Below, piece after piece: positions 34,166-42,788 of a DNA stretch of 64,000 nt. The notes below the pieces were generated by a model that was not told the origin of the DNA, searched no databases, and was given only the letters and a program-made list of their open reading frames with translations. The stretch comes from Paenibacillus puerhi (GTDB taxonomy: Bacteria; Bacillota; Bacilli; Paenibacillales; NBRC-103111): the NCBI RefSeq assembly GCF_009846885.1, contig NZ_WUWM01000032.1, forward strand, positions 1 to 64,000, given 5' to 3'. Within the stretch, counting starts at the first letter, position 1. Each line of letters begins with the position of its first letter. Both the position numbers and the translations under genes were made by a program.

Positions 34166-34810
34166 TTAGCCTTCTTTATGCCGCCCGCCCGCAGCCCACT
34201 TGGCGCTATGAAGGATCCAACGGCCGAATTCCTCATGAAGAAAGGAAGGGAGATGATGCCCGGGAGCTAAGAAAACCACTCGTCCCATTCCATAGGGCCT
34301 GGTCCATGCAGCCGGCCAATCCTGCTCCTCATGGCGATAGGTGAGCAGAATCTCCACTTCTGCAAAAGGATCCAACTCGAAGCGATAAGGCTCTTCATCC
34401 ATAACGAATCCCTTCAAGCCATCCATCAGCGGGTGCTCGATAGCGGTTACCTGAAAAGGAAGGGAGGTATAGGCGGGATGCCCTGTAAACTTGGCCCCGA
34501 TTAGTTGGCATAGCTCAGGGCTCGCCTGCATGGAAATGCCGTTATGAATGACGAGCAAGCCTCCCCCGTTAGCAACAAATTGCAGGACACCTGCAGCCTC
34601 TTCCGCGGCAAGGGCCTGCTTCCAGTTGTCCCTGTACGAAATGAGCAAGTCATACTGGTTGATCGAAGCCTGCTTTAATTTCGTTGTATCGTCTGTGGCA
34701 TTCACCTGTACGGAGTCCCGTAGTATCTCAATCAGCCGCTCCTGAATGGCGTTCAGCGGGTGATAAGGTGCGTCGTGGTTATTTCCTATAAGTAGAGCAT
34801 GAATGGCCAT
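34166..34810 (-). CDS. ThuA-like domain protein
   Basis: A 214-residue ThuA/trehalose-utilisation fold (class I glutamine-amidotransferase-like). Blocks seen are ALLIGNNHDAPYHP at the start, LLVIHNGIS near 90, and the HPAYTSLPFQVT and FLAPGHHLPSF stretches. Members occur in sugar-degradation clusters and some bind or modify 3-keto or glycosidic sugars; the precise reaction is not known for this one. It is the last gene of the minus-strand operon that starts at 37777 and converges on the sulfatase operon. Confidence 0.75.
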   Translation of the reverse strand: MAIHALLIGNNHDAPYHPLNAIQERLIEILRDSVQVNATDDTTKLKQASINQYDLLISYRDNWKQALAAEEAAGVLQFVANGGGLLVIHNGISMQASPELCQLIGAKFTGHPAYTSLPFQVTAIEHPLMDGLKGFVMDEEPYRFELDPFAEVEILLTYRHEEQDWPAAWTRPYGMGRVVFLAPGHHLPSFLHEEFGRWILHSAKWAAGGRHKEG

Positions 34811-34882
34811 CTTAATCGGACCTCCCCTTTTATGGTGATTGAAGCGTGCCTTTTATCGGCCGGTGCTTGCAGCTAAGCAGCT

Positions 34883-35611
34883 CTACCAAGGCAGCGTGTT
34901 GCCTGCATAATCGATAAGCTCCAGCTTGTCGCCAGAATAATCCGGACGCAAGCGATTTTCCACAAGCCCGAGAATGTGTTCAGCTGATTCTAAGGGGGTT
35001 AAGGCCCCCGCAGTATCCAGCTTCCCTTGCATATAGGTCTGCACATGGCCCGGGTGAATCACCATGACCTTACCGCCTTGTCCGGCAATCTGATTATGAA
35101 TCAGCTGGGACTGCATATTGAGGGCTGCCTTGGACATGCAGTAGGCGTACCAGCCCGTGCGCCAGCAGCTTCCGATGCTGCCTGCCTCCGAGGATATATT
35201 CACAATTAGCTTGCTGTCGCTGCGCATTATGGATTCGATTAATCCGTTGGACATTCTTAAGGAACCAAGCGTATTAACCTTGAACACACGCTCCATCTCT
35301 TCGAAATTCAGGTCATCCTGAATAGATGCCTTAATATCTCCCAGAATAGCACCGTTATTTATCAGCATATCCAGCCGGTCCGTAACTGCGTCTACTGCTT
35401 CTACCGCAGAGCTTACGCTAGCTTCATCGCTTATATCCAAGGGAAGCAGGCGTAGACGCTCCCCGCTCAATTCGCTAAGCTGCTCCAGCTCTCCGTTATT
35501 CGGGATGAACTGTCCGGCGAATACGTGATAGCCCCGCGCGATCAGCACCTTAACCAAACCAAGCCCTACTCCCCGGTCAGCGCCGGTTACTAATGCCCAT
35601 TTATTCTGCAA
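34883..35611 (-). CDS. Short-chain dehydrogenase/reductase
   Basis: A 242-residue classical SDR. The cofactor motif TGADRGVG is at 9-16, NNGA near 88, the catalytic Ser in ISSEAGS near 145 and the YxxxK in YAYCMSK near 157. It would oxidise or reduce a hydroxyl or ketone, probably of a sugar given the neighbours. It is 50 bases downstream of the aldo/keto reductase. RBS before the ATG is GGAGGCGA. Confidence 0.85.
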   Translation of the reverse strand: MQNKWALVTGADRGVGLGLVKVLIARGYHVFAGQFIPNNGELEQLSELSGERLRLLPLDISDEASVSSAVEAVDAVTDRLDMLINNGAILGDIKASIQDDLNFEEMERVFKVNTLGSLRMSNGLIESIMRSDSKLIVNISSEAGSIGSCWRTGWYAYCMSKAALNMQSQLIHNQIAGQGGKVMVIHPGHVQTYMQGKLDTAGALTPLESAEHILGLVENRLRPDYSGDKLELIDYAGNTLPW

Positions 35612-35661
35612 CGAGTTCGCCTCCTATGTATCCTGCCATGAATGCTTACGCAAGCATGCAC

Positions 35662-36642
35662 TTACCAAGCGTATGCTTCAGGCGCCGCTCCGCCTGGGCC
35701 CGGGAAGATTCGGTCCAGCTCCTGGAGAACGGCCTGATCCAGCTTAATCTCAACAGCCCGCAGCGTGTCTTGAAGCTGCTCCACTGTCCGCGGCCCGATA
35801 ATAGGGGCGGTAATCGCAGGGTTCGCCAGCATCCAAGCCAGTGCTACGTTGGATTGTTTTTCCCCCAGCTCTTCACATAGGGAGGCGAAGGCTTCAAGCT
35901 TCGGACGATAGCGTTCGATTTTCTCTGCCATCTTGCCCGTTCTTGCTCCTTTATCGGCTTGCAGCGCGCGTCCACCAAGCAGGCCGCCAGCCAATGGACT
36001 CCAAACCACTACGCCTAAGCCCAAATCCTGAGCTGCGGGGAGCACCTCAAGCTCAGCATTCCGATTCACCAGATTGTAGATATGCTGCTCGCTCACAAGT
36101 CCGAGGAAGTGACGCTCCTTAGCAGCTGCTTGAGCCTTCACCAGATGCCAACCGGCAAAATTGCTAGACCCAATATAATCTACCTTACCTTGGTTTACTA
36201 CCGCTTCGAAGGCTCCCCACAGTTCTTCCCAAGGTGTTCGACGATCGATATGATGCATCTGATACAGCTCGATATGATCGGTTTGCAGCCGGCGCAGTGA
36301 GTTCTCCAAGTGGCGGCGAATCTTGTAGAGGGATAATCCGGGATCATCATTGGGTCCATCCATAGGATTGTGCAGCTTCTCATATACCTTCGTCGCCAGC
36401 ACAACCCGCTCCCGGCGATTGCCGCCCTGGGCGAACCAATTGCCGATGATCGTTTCGGTTGCGCCAGAGTTTTGGCCCCATCCATAGATGTCCGCCGTAT
36501 CAAAAAAGGTGATTCCCGCCTCTAAGGCCGCATCCATAATCTTGAATGCTTCCTCTTGATTCGTGTCCACCCCAAAATTCATAGTGCCCAGGCAAAGCCT
36601 GCTAACCTTAAGTCCTGATCTTCCAAGGAATGTATACTGCAT
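35662..36642 (-). CDS. Aldo/keto reductase
   Basis: A 326-residue AKR. The catalytic tetrad is complete: Asp and Tyr in FDTADIYGWG near 47-56, Lys in LATKVYE near 84 and His in QMHHID near 125. ATG 36642 lies behind AAGGTGG; the frame opens four codons earlier. It reduces carbonyls with NADPH, or acts on glycosides, as some relatives do. The neighbours (SDR, ThuA) suggest a sugar-oxidation/reduction module. Confidence 0.85.
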   Translation of the reverse strand: MQYTFLGRSGLKVSRLCLGTMNFGVDTNQEEAFKIMDAALEAGITFFDTADIYGWGQNSGATETIIGNWFAQGGNRRERVVLATKVYEKLHNPMDGPNDDPGLSLYKIRRHLENSLRRLQTDHIELYQMHHIDRRTPWEELWGAFEAVVNQGKVDYIGSSNFAGWHLVKAQAAAKERHFLGLVSEQHIYNLVNRNAELEVLPAAQDLGLGVVVWSPLAGGLLGGRALQADKGARTGKMAEKIERYRPKLEAFASLCEELGEKQSNVALAWMLANPAITAPIIGPRTVEQLQDTLRAVEIKLDQAVLQELDRIFPGPGGAAPEAYAW

Positions 36643-36778
36643 ATTAAGTACCACCTTCTATGAGAATAATCGCCTTGCGGCGTTTTACAACCGTGTATTT
36701 GCCAATGCCCGAACCATTACAATCCTGAACTAAAAAATAAGCCGGATCCTGTTCTTCATGCCATCTCATGCTATCCAT

Positions 36779-37777
36779 TCAAATAAACGGCCTGCGATCT
36801 AATACCTTCCTCAGCTGTCTATCCGATTCGACCTGTTCAGGGAGAGAGGATTGCACAATCGCCAGCGCACATACCGCACCGCACAAGGTATGTAGATCCT
36901 CGTAGACCTCCTCATCCGGTCCCTCTGCCATTCGTGCGACGAATTGAAGGAATTGCTCGCCGATGTCTTTTACCATAGCCTTACATTCCTTCCCCCGATG
37001 CTCCGTTTGGTTCATGACACTGAGGAAGCTGTACAGCCAATCTAACTCATAGAAGGAAAAGCTCTCTGTCGAAAGTGGAAGCTGACCCTCTCCATACAAT
37101 CCCAAACAGGTATCCACCAGCTTCTCCGGATAACGAATCCTCTTCTTCCGATAATCCAGATTGAATAGATAGTGGAACGATCCCGCTAAGTGGTGAAAAA
37201 GTGGCACTCCCCTAACGACAGCAGCCTCTCCCGTAATCGCACCTTTTCTCCATAGACCGGTTTCAGGGTCCGCCTGCTCCCATAGCCAATTGAAGTACCA
37301 TTTCTCCCACTCTGCATTCACGGAGTCGCTTAGTACGAGGGATGCATAGATCCCCGCTCCCTTCTGAGACTCGCTCCACGGCTGATCCTGCCAGTTAAGC
37401 GTCTCCATGAAGCTAATCAGCTCATCACGTCGCTTCAAATGATGGAGCCCTGTGATCGGATATAGCGGCTTAGCATCCAACAGCTCCAACGTAGATACGA
37501 CAAAAGCCGTACCATGAATGGCATGATGTCCTGCTCCCGGAAACAAGCCGCTAGCTTCATCTTGAAAGCTCTGCAGCGTCTTCACCCAGTCCTGACGCTC
37601 TTGCCCGACTTCTGGCAGCTCGCCTAAGGTGTATAAGATAATCGCAGCATCTGCTGTCCCGTACAAGTCTGCTGACATCGGATCACTTAGCCTCCGGCGA
37701 TAACCGCCCATTCTTCCCGTTCGATGGGCTTCCAACGAAAGCTTTACCTTGTGGATAAAAGAATTTATATTCACCAT
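36779..37777 (-). CDS. Alpha/alpha-toroid-like protein of unknown function
   Basis: A 332-residue soluble protein of repeating helices with aromatic-rich blocks (ADLYGTADAAIILYTLGEL, GHHAIHGTAFVVSTLELLD, EKWYFNWLWEQADPETGLW, GSFHYLFNLDY). This pattern resembles terpene-cyclase/prenyltransferase and glycosidase toroids, and I do not recognise the exact family. It is the first gene of the minus-strand operon and divergent from the AraC gene. A glycoside-active or sugar-binding role is a guess from context. No signal peptide is seen. Confidence 0.6.
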   Translation of the reverse strand: MVNINSFIHKVKLSLEAHRTGRMGGYRRRLSDPMSADLYGTADAAIILYTLGELPEVGQERQDWVKTLQSFQDEASGLFPGAGHHAIHGTAFVVSTLELLDAKPLYPITGLHHLKRRDELISFMETLNWQDQPWSESQKGAGIYASLVLSDSVNAEWEKWYFNWLWEQADPETGLWRKGAITGEAAVVRGVPLFHHLAGSFHYLFNLDYRKKRIRYPEKLVDTCLGLYGEGQLPLSTESFSFYELDWLYSFLSVMNQTEHRGKECKAMVKDIGEQFLQFVARMAEGPDEEVYEDLHTLCGAVCALAIVQSSLPEQVESDRQLRKVLDRRPFI

Positions 37778-37922
37778 TGGACGTTACCCTCACTTAACTT
37801 AAAGTCCATTATGCTTCTGATTATATAGATGCGAGCGCTCTATATACATAGCTGGATAACTTGAGTTCATGGTATAATGTCACCAAAAATGAGCAAAGCT
37901 TCTAATGGACAGGAGACAGGCT

Positions 37923-38765
37923 ATGACCATCCATCAATATGAGTTTCAGACATTTCCTCATAGTACGAATATGGATGTAAAGCTTTATTATTGCGGAACG
38001 GAACAATGTGCTCGTGGACATACGGTGGGGCCGATGGTTCGTGAATATTATAAAATTCACTACATTCATAGCGGCAAAGGGGTATTGTGTACAGGGGGCA
38101 AGACCTATTGTCTAAGCAGCGGCCAGGGTTTTTTGGTTAGACCCGACATGCTTACCTATTATCGAGCAGATGAGGAAGATCCATGGACGTATTCCTGGGT
38201 GGCCTTTAATGGCTTGCAGGTGGAATATTATCTCAAGCGCTCCCATCTGTCTCAGGAGCAGCCTGTTTTCGAGACGGATCAGGACGAGTTCATTCAAAAC
38301 TGCTTCATGGACATGTTCAAGGCTACCGAGCAAGGGCTGAACAAGGAGCTTAGGCTGCTGGGGGCTTTCTATTCCTTCTTATCCGTCATCCTGAATGCAG
38401 ATTCCGCAATCAAAGCGACGGACAATGTTCGAGGGCAATATGTGGAGCAGGCCATGGCAATCATCGAACAAAATTACGCGAACAACCTGCAAATCGAGCA
38501 ATTAGCAAGCAAGCTGAAGCTAAACCGCAAGTATTTGTCCAAAATCTTCAAGGATACCGTAGGTGTCACCCCTCAGCAGTATTCCTTGCAATATCGCATG
38601 AATAGAGCCTGTGAGCTGCTCAAAAATCCACTGCTGTCCATAAGCGAGGTATCCTCAAGCATCGGTTACAAGGACCCTCTCTTGTTCTCCCGCATGTTCA
38701 AGCGAATCATGGCCGTCTCACCAAGCCAATACCGGAAGGATCTGAAGGAAACGACCGGGGCTTAA
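37923..38765 (+). CDS. AraC-family regulator
   Basis: A 280-residue AraC/XylS-type regulator: an N-terminal cupin-like sugar-sensing domain (YYKIHYIHSGKG, GQGFLVRP) and a C-terminal double helix-turn-helix (ANNLQIEQLASKLKLNRKYLSKIFKDTVG, SISEVSSSIGYKDPLLFSRMFKRIMAVSP). ATG 37923 follows AGGAGACAGG; an ATG six codons upstream is less likely. It is divergent from the toroid/AKR/SDR/ThuA operon and probably activates it. Confidence 0.85.
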   Translation: MTIHQYEFQTFPHSTNMDVKLYYCGTEQCARGHTVGPMVREYYKIHYIHSGKGVLCTGGKTYCLSSGQGFLVRPDMLTYYRADEEDPWTYSWVAFNGLQVEYYLKRSHLSQEQPVFETDQDEFIQNCFMDMFKATEQGLNKELRLLGAFYSFLSVILNADSAIKATDNVRGQYVEQAMAIIEQNYANNLQIEQLASKLKLNRKYLSKIFKDTVGVTPQQYSLQYRMNRACELLKNPLLSISEVSSSIGYKDPLLFSRMFKRIMAVSPSQYRKDLKETTGA

Positions 38766-38874
38766 AGCTCGAAGAGACTCCACCACAGCTGCCGGATTTA
38801 ATAACCAACACCGAAACCTTCCAAGCCTTGGAAACGTACTAGGGAATAACATATATGTAGGGAGTGGTGGATGT

Positions 38875-39078
38875 ATGAGTGAAAAGGGATGTATAAAATG
38901 CGGAAGCAAAGATGCAAGGACGAAAGAAGTGGCCATGACGGGCACGGGGCTTTCAAAAATGTTCGATATTCAACATAATCAATTTGTAGTCGTATACTGC
39001 GCAAATTGTGGGTATTCTGAATTTTATAATAAAAAATCATCGACGGGTTCGAACATTCTTGATCTCTTTTTCGGTTGA
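38875..39078 (+). CDS. Small zinc-ribbon protein (DUF2082-like)
   Basis: A 67-residue protein with CxxC at CIKCG and CANCG near the end, a single zinc ribbon. GTGLSKMFDIQ and VVVYCANCGYSEFY fit DUF2082, nucleic-acid-binding zinc ribbons of unknown role. RBS GGAGTGG precedes the ATG. It probably stands alone, as the next start lies 80 bases later behind its own RBS. Confidence 0.75.
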   Translation: MSEKGCIKCGSKDARTKEVAMTGTGLSKMFDIQHNQFVVVYCANCGYSEFYNKKSSTGSNILDLFFG

Positions 39079-39158
39079 TTAGATATATCCAAGAATGGAC
39101 AATATGGAATCAAATCAGAACATTGGAGAATGATACCATAAAAGAGGAAGTGCTCACA

Positions 39159-39866
39159 ATGAATCTTGAAACCGTCATGCAAGAGCTTGAAGCTCTCGGT
39201 AAAGAACGCACCAAGAAGATATACCTATCCAATGGCGCGCACGAACCGCTTTTTGGCGTGGCTACAGGCCAGATGAAGCCGCTCTTCAGGAAAATAAAAC
39301 TCAATCAGCCATTAGCCGAGCAGCTCTATGCTACAGGGAATTACGATGCGATGTACTTTGCCGGGGTGATCGCAGACCCTAAAGCAATGACGGAGGCGGA
39401 TTTTGAGCGGTGGATGGATGGAGCTTATTTTTATATGCTATCGGATTATGTGGTTGCCGTAACGTTGGCAGAAACGGATATTGCGCAGGAAGTGGCGGAT
39501 AAATGGATAGCAAGCGATAAGGAACTGAAAATGTCGGCAGGCTGGAGCTGTTACTGCTGGTTGCTTGGCAATCGTCCGGACCATGAATTTTCCGAAGGGA
39601 AAATCGCCGATATGTTGGAGCAGGTAAAAAATACGATTCATGAGGCCCCCGAACGCACGAAATACGCGATGAACACTTTCATTTACACGGTGGCGGTTTC
39701 CTATATGCCGCTCCATGACAAGGCGGTCCAGATCGCGAAGGAAGCAGGACCGGTAGAAGTCAATCGCGGTACACCAAAAAGCAAGTTCTTGAATGCTTCC
39801 GTTACTATTCAAAAGGCGGTAGATAAAGGGCAACTCGGCTTCAAACGCAAGTATGTAAGGTGTTAG
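39159..39866 (+). CDS. AlkD-like DNA alkylation repair protein
   Basis: A 235-residue all-helical HEAT-like protein of the DNA alkylation repair family: SNGAHEPLFGVATGQMKPLFRKIK at about 22-45, LNQPLAEQLYATGNYDAMYFAG, WSCYCWLLGNRPDHEFSE near 130. AlkD-type glycosylases remove alkylated purines without base flipping, though this subgroup is not well tested. I chose ATG 39159 after GAGGAAGTGC. Cytosolic. Confidence 0.8.
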   Translation: MNLETVMQELEALGKERTKKIYLSNGAHEPLFGVATGQMKPLFRKIKLNQPLAEQLYATGNYDAMYFAGVIADPKAMTEADFERWMDGAYFYMLSDYVVAVTLAETDIAQEVADKWIASDKELKMSAGWSCYCWLLGNRPDHEFSEGKIADMLEQVKNTIHEAPERTKYAMNTFIYTVAVSYMPLHDKAVQIAKEAGPVEVNRGTPKSKFLNASVTIQKAVDKGQLGFKRKYVRC

Positions 39867-39889
39867 TGAACATGTGAAATAAAAAACGC

Positions 39890-39929
39890 GCCGGCCAACG
39901 CTAGAAGCATTGGCCCGGCTGAGTTTTTC
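39890..39929 (+). terminator. Terminator of the AlkD-like gene
   Basis: GCCGGCCAA (39890-39898) pairs with TTGGCCCGGC (39910-39919) with one bulge, followed by TGAGTTTTTC. Confidence 0.75.
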
Positions 39930-39962
39930 AGTGTGCATCGGTTGTTGTTACCTTGGTTACGA

Positions 39963-40250
39963 TTAGCGTTTCCTCAAAAATATAATGGCACTATTAACTA
40001 AAGTGCTTATTATGAAAGCGAACAAATAAATGATCAAGAAGATAAGTATATTTAATGCATCGGTGTAGACTAGAAAGGAAACTAGAGATGCAAGCAAAAA
40101 TAAACTAAATCCCACTCCAATGGATTGTAGGAATAATACTTTTCGATTCTTGAATTTCTTACCTCTTATAACCACAAATGATATAGAAACAACCAACGCA
40201 ATGAATAACATAGTGAAATTTACGATAGCTTCCAGATCGATTAGAAACAC
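39963..40250 (-). CDS. Small membrane protein, three helices
   Basis: A 95-residue very hydrophobic protein with about three transmembrane helices separated by a basic loop (RGKKFKNRK). No family recognised. The GTG at 40250 lies directly behind AGGGG, with too little spacing, so the true start may be a few codons later. The neighbours on both sides are unrelated repair and hydrolase genes. Confidence 0.5.
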   Translation of the reverse strand: MFLIDLEAIVNFTMLFIALVVSISFVVIRGKKFKNRKVLFLQSIGVGFSLFLLASLVSFLVYTDALNILIFLIIYLFAFIISTLVNSAIIFLRKR

Positions 40251-40345
40251 CCCCTGTGATATATTTCCTAATTATAACATATTTTTTAGTCCGATCAACC
40301 TATTTTCGAGCCAGAAATGATAGGTAATTTGTCATGGGAAGCAAG

Positions 40346-40918
40346 TTATCGTAAGAATGGCCTGAAAAAATTGTAGATAGGATTGCCCTCTACAAAGTCC
40401 GGTGCTCCGGGATTGCTTTGATCAATCGGATGGGTAAACCACCAAATCACTCCTATAAACAGTACGATAGCAATTAGCGGCAACACGAGCGCACCTTGAG
40501 TAACTGTACCTTTGACCTGTCTGTCATACTGTACATAAAGAATAATGGTAATGACAAATAGCAGCCCACCTGCGGCTATTTCAAAGAGGGAACCGATATC
40601 ATTAGGCGGCTCTCCAATCGTTATGGTGTTTGAAAGAATTTCCCCGAAAGTATATGCCCACTGGCATATAATTAACCCCAAAACGGATATGTTTTTTAAT
40701 CTCCCTATCCCTAGCTTTTCCCATAAAACAATGACGAATAGCTGCACAAGAAGTATACAAGTTAGTGTGAGACCGGCAATCATAGGGTCTACCCAATCGG
40801 TTAACGGCATTCGCCCGTCCTGGGCTCTAATGGGTAGATAACCTAGCAGTGCGCCTACAAAAGGAAGTCCCAATAGTAACGAACGCACTAAATTAATGTA
40901 TAAAGCCTCTTTCTTCAT
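40346..40918 (-). CDS. Membrane protein of unknown function
   Basis: A 190-residue protein with about five transmembrane helices and no recognisable motif; a WVDP motif follows the first helix. Its ATG overlaps the stop of the alpha/beta hydrolase (ATGA), so the two are translated together. This coupling suggests a joint role, perhaps in lipid or envelope metabolism, but that is speculative. Confidence 0.65.
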   Translation of the reverse strand: MKKEALYINLVRSLLLGLPFVGALLGYLPIRAQDGRMPLTDWVDPMIAGLTLTCILLVQLFVIVLWEKLGIGRLKNISVLGLIICQWAYTFGEILSNTITIGEPPNDIGSLFEIAAGGLLFVITIILYVQYDRQVKGTVTQGALVLPLIAIVLFIGVIWWFTHPIDQSNPGAPDFVEGNPIYNFFRPFLR

Positions 40919-41931
40919 AATAGATTCGCTCCTATCTTATGGGATTCAGCAAGAGTTCGACCTTTACGTTCCTGTACTTGTTCAACTACGTGATGGATGG
41001 CTTCCCTAACATATTTGGGTCGTGGCATCTGCAGACTGTGTCCCTTGCGATCACTAGTCTTATGGATATGGTTGGTTGACCGGGAGGACAGTTCTTTCTG
41101 CATTTCCGTCCACTGGACACCGAAGCCTGGGTTGTTTACAACAGCGATCGGAAGGTCGCCAAACTGAGGCTTTTTCGTACTGTTATTCAATTGATCCGCC
41201 GCTACCTCCAGGTGTGCCCATGCACATCTGAATTCCGCTTCAGCTGTCTTACCGGCCATTATCCTGTAAACCATTGCTTTCCATTGCATGTATTCTTCGG
41301 CACTAAGCTGCTGTTTGTAATAGGAATGTTCATTACTGTACATCGGAATAAGGCCCAGAATGTTACCAAGGAATCGTGGAATACCGAATGAAGACATCAG
41401 CCTTAGTAGCCTCAGCATAAAGCCGACGACGGCAAAACCCCGCTTGAACTTGACATCATCCTTGAGAAATTCATGCGTCGAATCTAAGAATACTAAGCCG
41501 GCCACCTGCTCAGGATATTTCAAAGCATAGAGTCGGGCAATGAGTCCCCCTAAGGAATGACCCACAAGTACATAGGGTCCGGGGGCTCCGGTCTTATCCA
41601 GCAGGGTGTTTAGTTCTTTGATGGTATGGTCGGGAGTTGGCTCGGGACCGGAATCACTAGAACCCATACCTGCACGGTCATAGGTAATAACTCTAGTAAA
41701 CTTAAATAATTCTTGGCGAATATGTATCCATGAATAAGAGCTATCGCCCGCGCCATGAATGAGGACGACCGTTGGGCTGCCCTGACCAGTATCCGTTAGG
41801 TGGAGACGATAACCGCCAATATCCATCATGTCACCGGCAGGGGGTCTTCTCGCATCTTTGCGCCGTGCAGCTTGTTCGTATACGAATCCTAGTGAAAGTA
41901 AACCTACCAATACTGCCAATCCAATTAACAT
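40915..41931 (-). CDS. Membrane-anchored alpha/beta hydrolase
   Basis: A 338-residue alpha/beta hydrolase with an N-terminal hydrophobic helix (about 2-17). Oxyanion region IHGAGDSS near 58, nucleophile elbow VGHSLGG near 123, a likely acid and the His in RKGHSLQ near 303. It most resembles serine esterases or lipases of the BioH/epoxide-hydrolase-like group. ATG at 41931 follows GGAGGAAGTTGGGGGGAAC. Substrate unknown. The downstream membrane gene is coupled. Confidence 0.8.
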   Translation of the reverse strand: MLIGLAVLVGLLSLGFVYEQAARRKDARRPPAGDMMDIGGYRLHLTDTGQGSPTVVLIHGAGDSSYSWIHIRQELFKFTRVITYDRAGMGSSDSGPEPTPDHTIKELNTLLDKTGAPGPYVLVGHSLGGLIARLYALKYPEQVAGLVFLDSTHEFLKDDVKFKRGFAVVGFMLRLLRLMSSFGIPRFLGNILGLIPMYSNEHSYYKQQLSAEEYMQWKAMVYRIMAGKTAEAEFRCAWAHLEVAADQLNNSTKKPQFGDLPIAVVNNPGFGVQWTEMQKELSSRSTNHIHKTSDRKGHSLQMPRPKYVREAIHHVVEQVQERKGRTLAESHKIGANLL

Positions 41932-42002
41932 GTTCCCCCCAACTTCCTCCTATGGTGTCGCTTTAAATGAGTAAATTTCTTTTTAAATTATAACAACCAA
42001 AA

Positions 42003-42059
42003 GTTCCACCCACAATCGGGGTGGTGCATGGCCCCCTTGTGAGTGGAACGTTCGGCTTT
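42003..42059 (-). terminator. Terminator of the DinB-like gene
   Basis: GTTCCAC-C-CACAA (42003 on) pairs with TTGTG-A-GTGGAAC (ending 42059) around a GGGG/CCCC core. On the minus strand TTTTGGTTGTT follows; on the + strand a T6 run comes 10 bases later, so it may work in both directions. Confidence 0.7.
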
Positions 42060-42084
42060 TTTATTATGTTGGAATGTGATTAAG

Positions 42085-42588
42085 CTACATTTTCGGCGCT
42101 TCCATACCAAAGTTAGCCCATTCTTCTTTGGACGGGCCATAAATACCTGGCACGGGTAGTCCTGCTTGTCGCATAAGAACCGTCATTTGTCCGCGATGGT
42201 GGCTCTGATGCAGAATCAAAAACATCATAAGAGCTCCATTGGGCATGCTTTGACCTAAAAAGTCTATACATTCTTCTAAGGTGCTATCGCTCCATTGAGT
42301 TTTTAAAGCCTGAACAAATGCATCACTGGCTTGATGATAGCTGTCTGCTATAAACTGAGCCGAAGCAGGAGCGGGCCAATCTTCAGCCGGGGCTTCAAAC
42401 GTTAAATTTGTATTGGAGGTAATTATGCGAATGGCTGCTACGGTGTGCCAAGCGGTACGTCCTAAGGTCCAATTCTGCGGAGAGATTTCCTGCGTAAGTG
42501 ACTCATCCGTTAGATGATTGAGTAGTCTCTGTGTTGCCCCGGCCTCGTACTCCCAGGATTTCAACAAATGGTCTAAGGTTTGGAACAT
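42085..42588 (-). CDS. DinB-family protein
   Basis: A 167-residue DinB-fold protein. Metal-type His residues are in AWHTVAA near 47 and in ILHQSHHRGQ near 126-131, so the usual three-His site is present. LGRTAWHTVAAIRI and PSKEEWANFGM are typical. Substrate unknown; thiol transferase activity is known for relatives. It is monocistronic, with its own terminator. Confidence 0.8.
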   Translation of the reverse strand: MFQTLDHLLKSWEYEAGATQRLLNHLTDESLTQEISPQNWTLGRTAWHTVAAIRIITSNTNLTFEAPAEDWPAPASAQFIADSYHQASDAFVQALKTQWSDSTLEECIDFLGQSMPNGALMMFLILHQSHHRGQMTVLMRQAGLPVPGIYGPSKEEWANFGMEAPKM

Positions 42589-42788
42589 AGTAATCCTCCC
42601 TAAGCGTTTTATATAACAATTTCGCTAAACCCTTGGATTATCCTTCCAAATTATTAATGAAAATACGAGTATCTGTAGCGACACAAAAACTCCGATTTCT
42701 GACGAGGCACTAGCTTGGTATACGAGATGAAGCTCATGTCTATAATCATTAATAAATCATTCCCAGAATCAAGAAGGAGACAAAAAGG

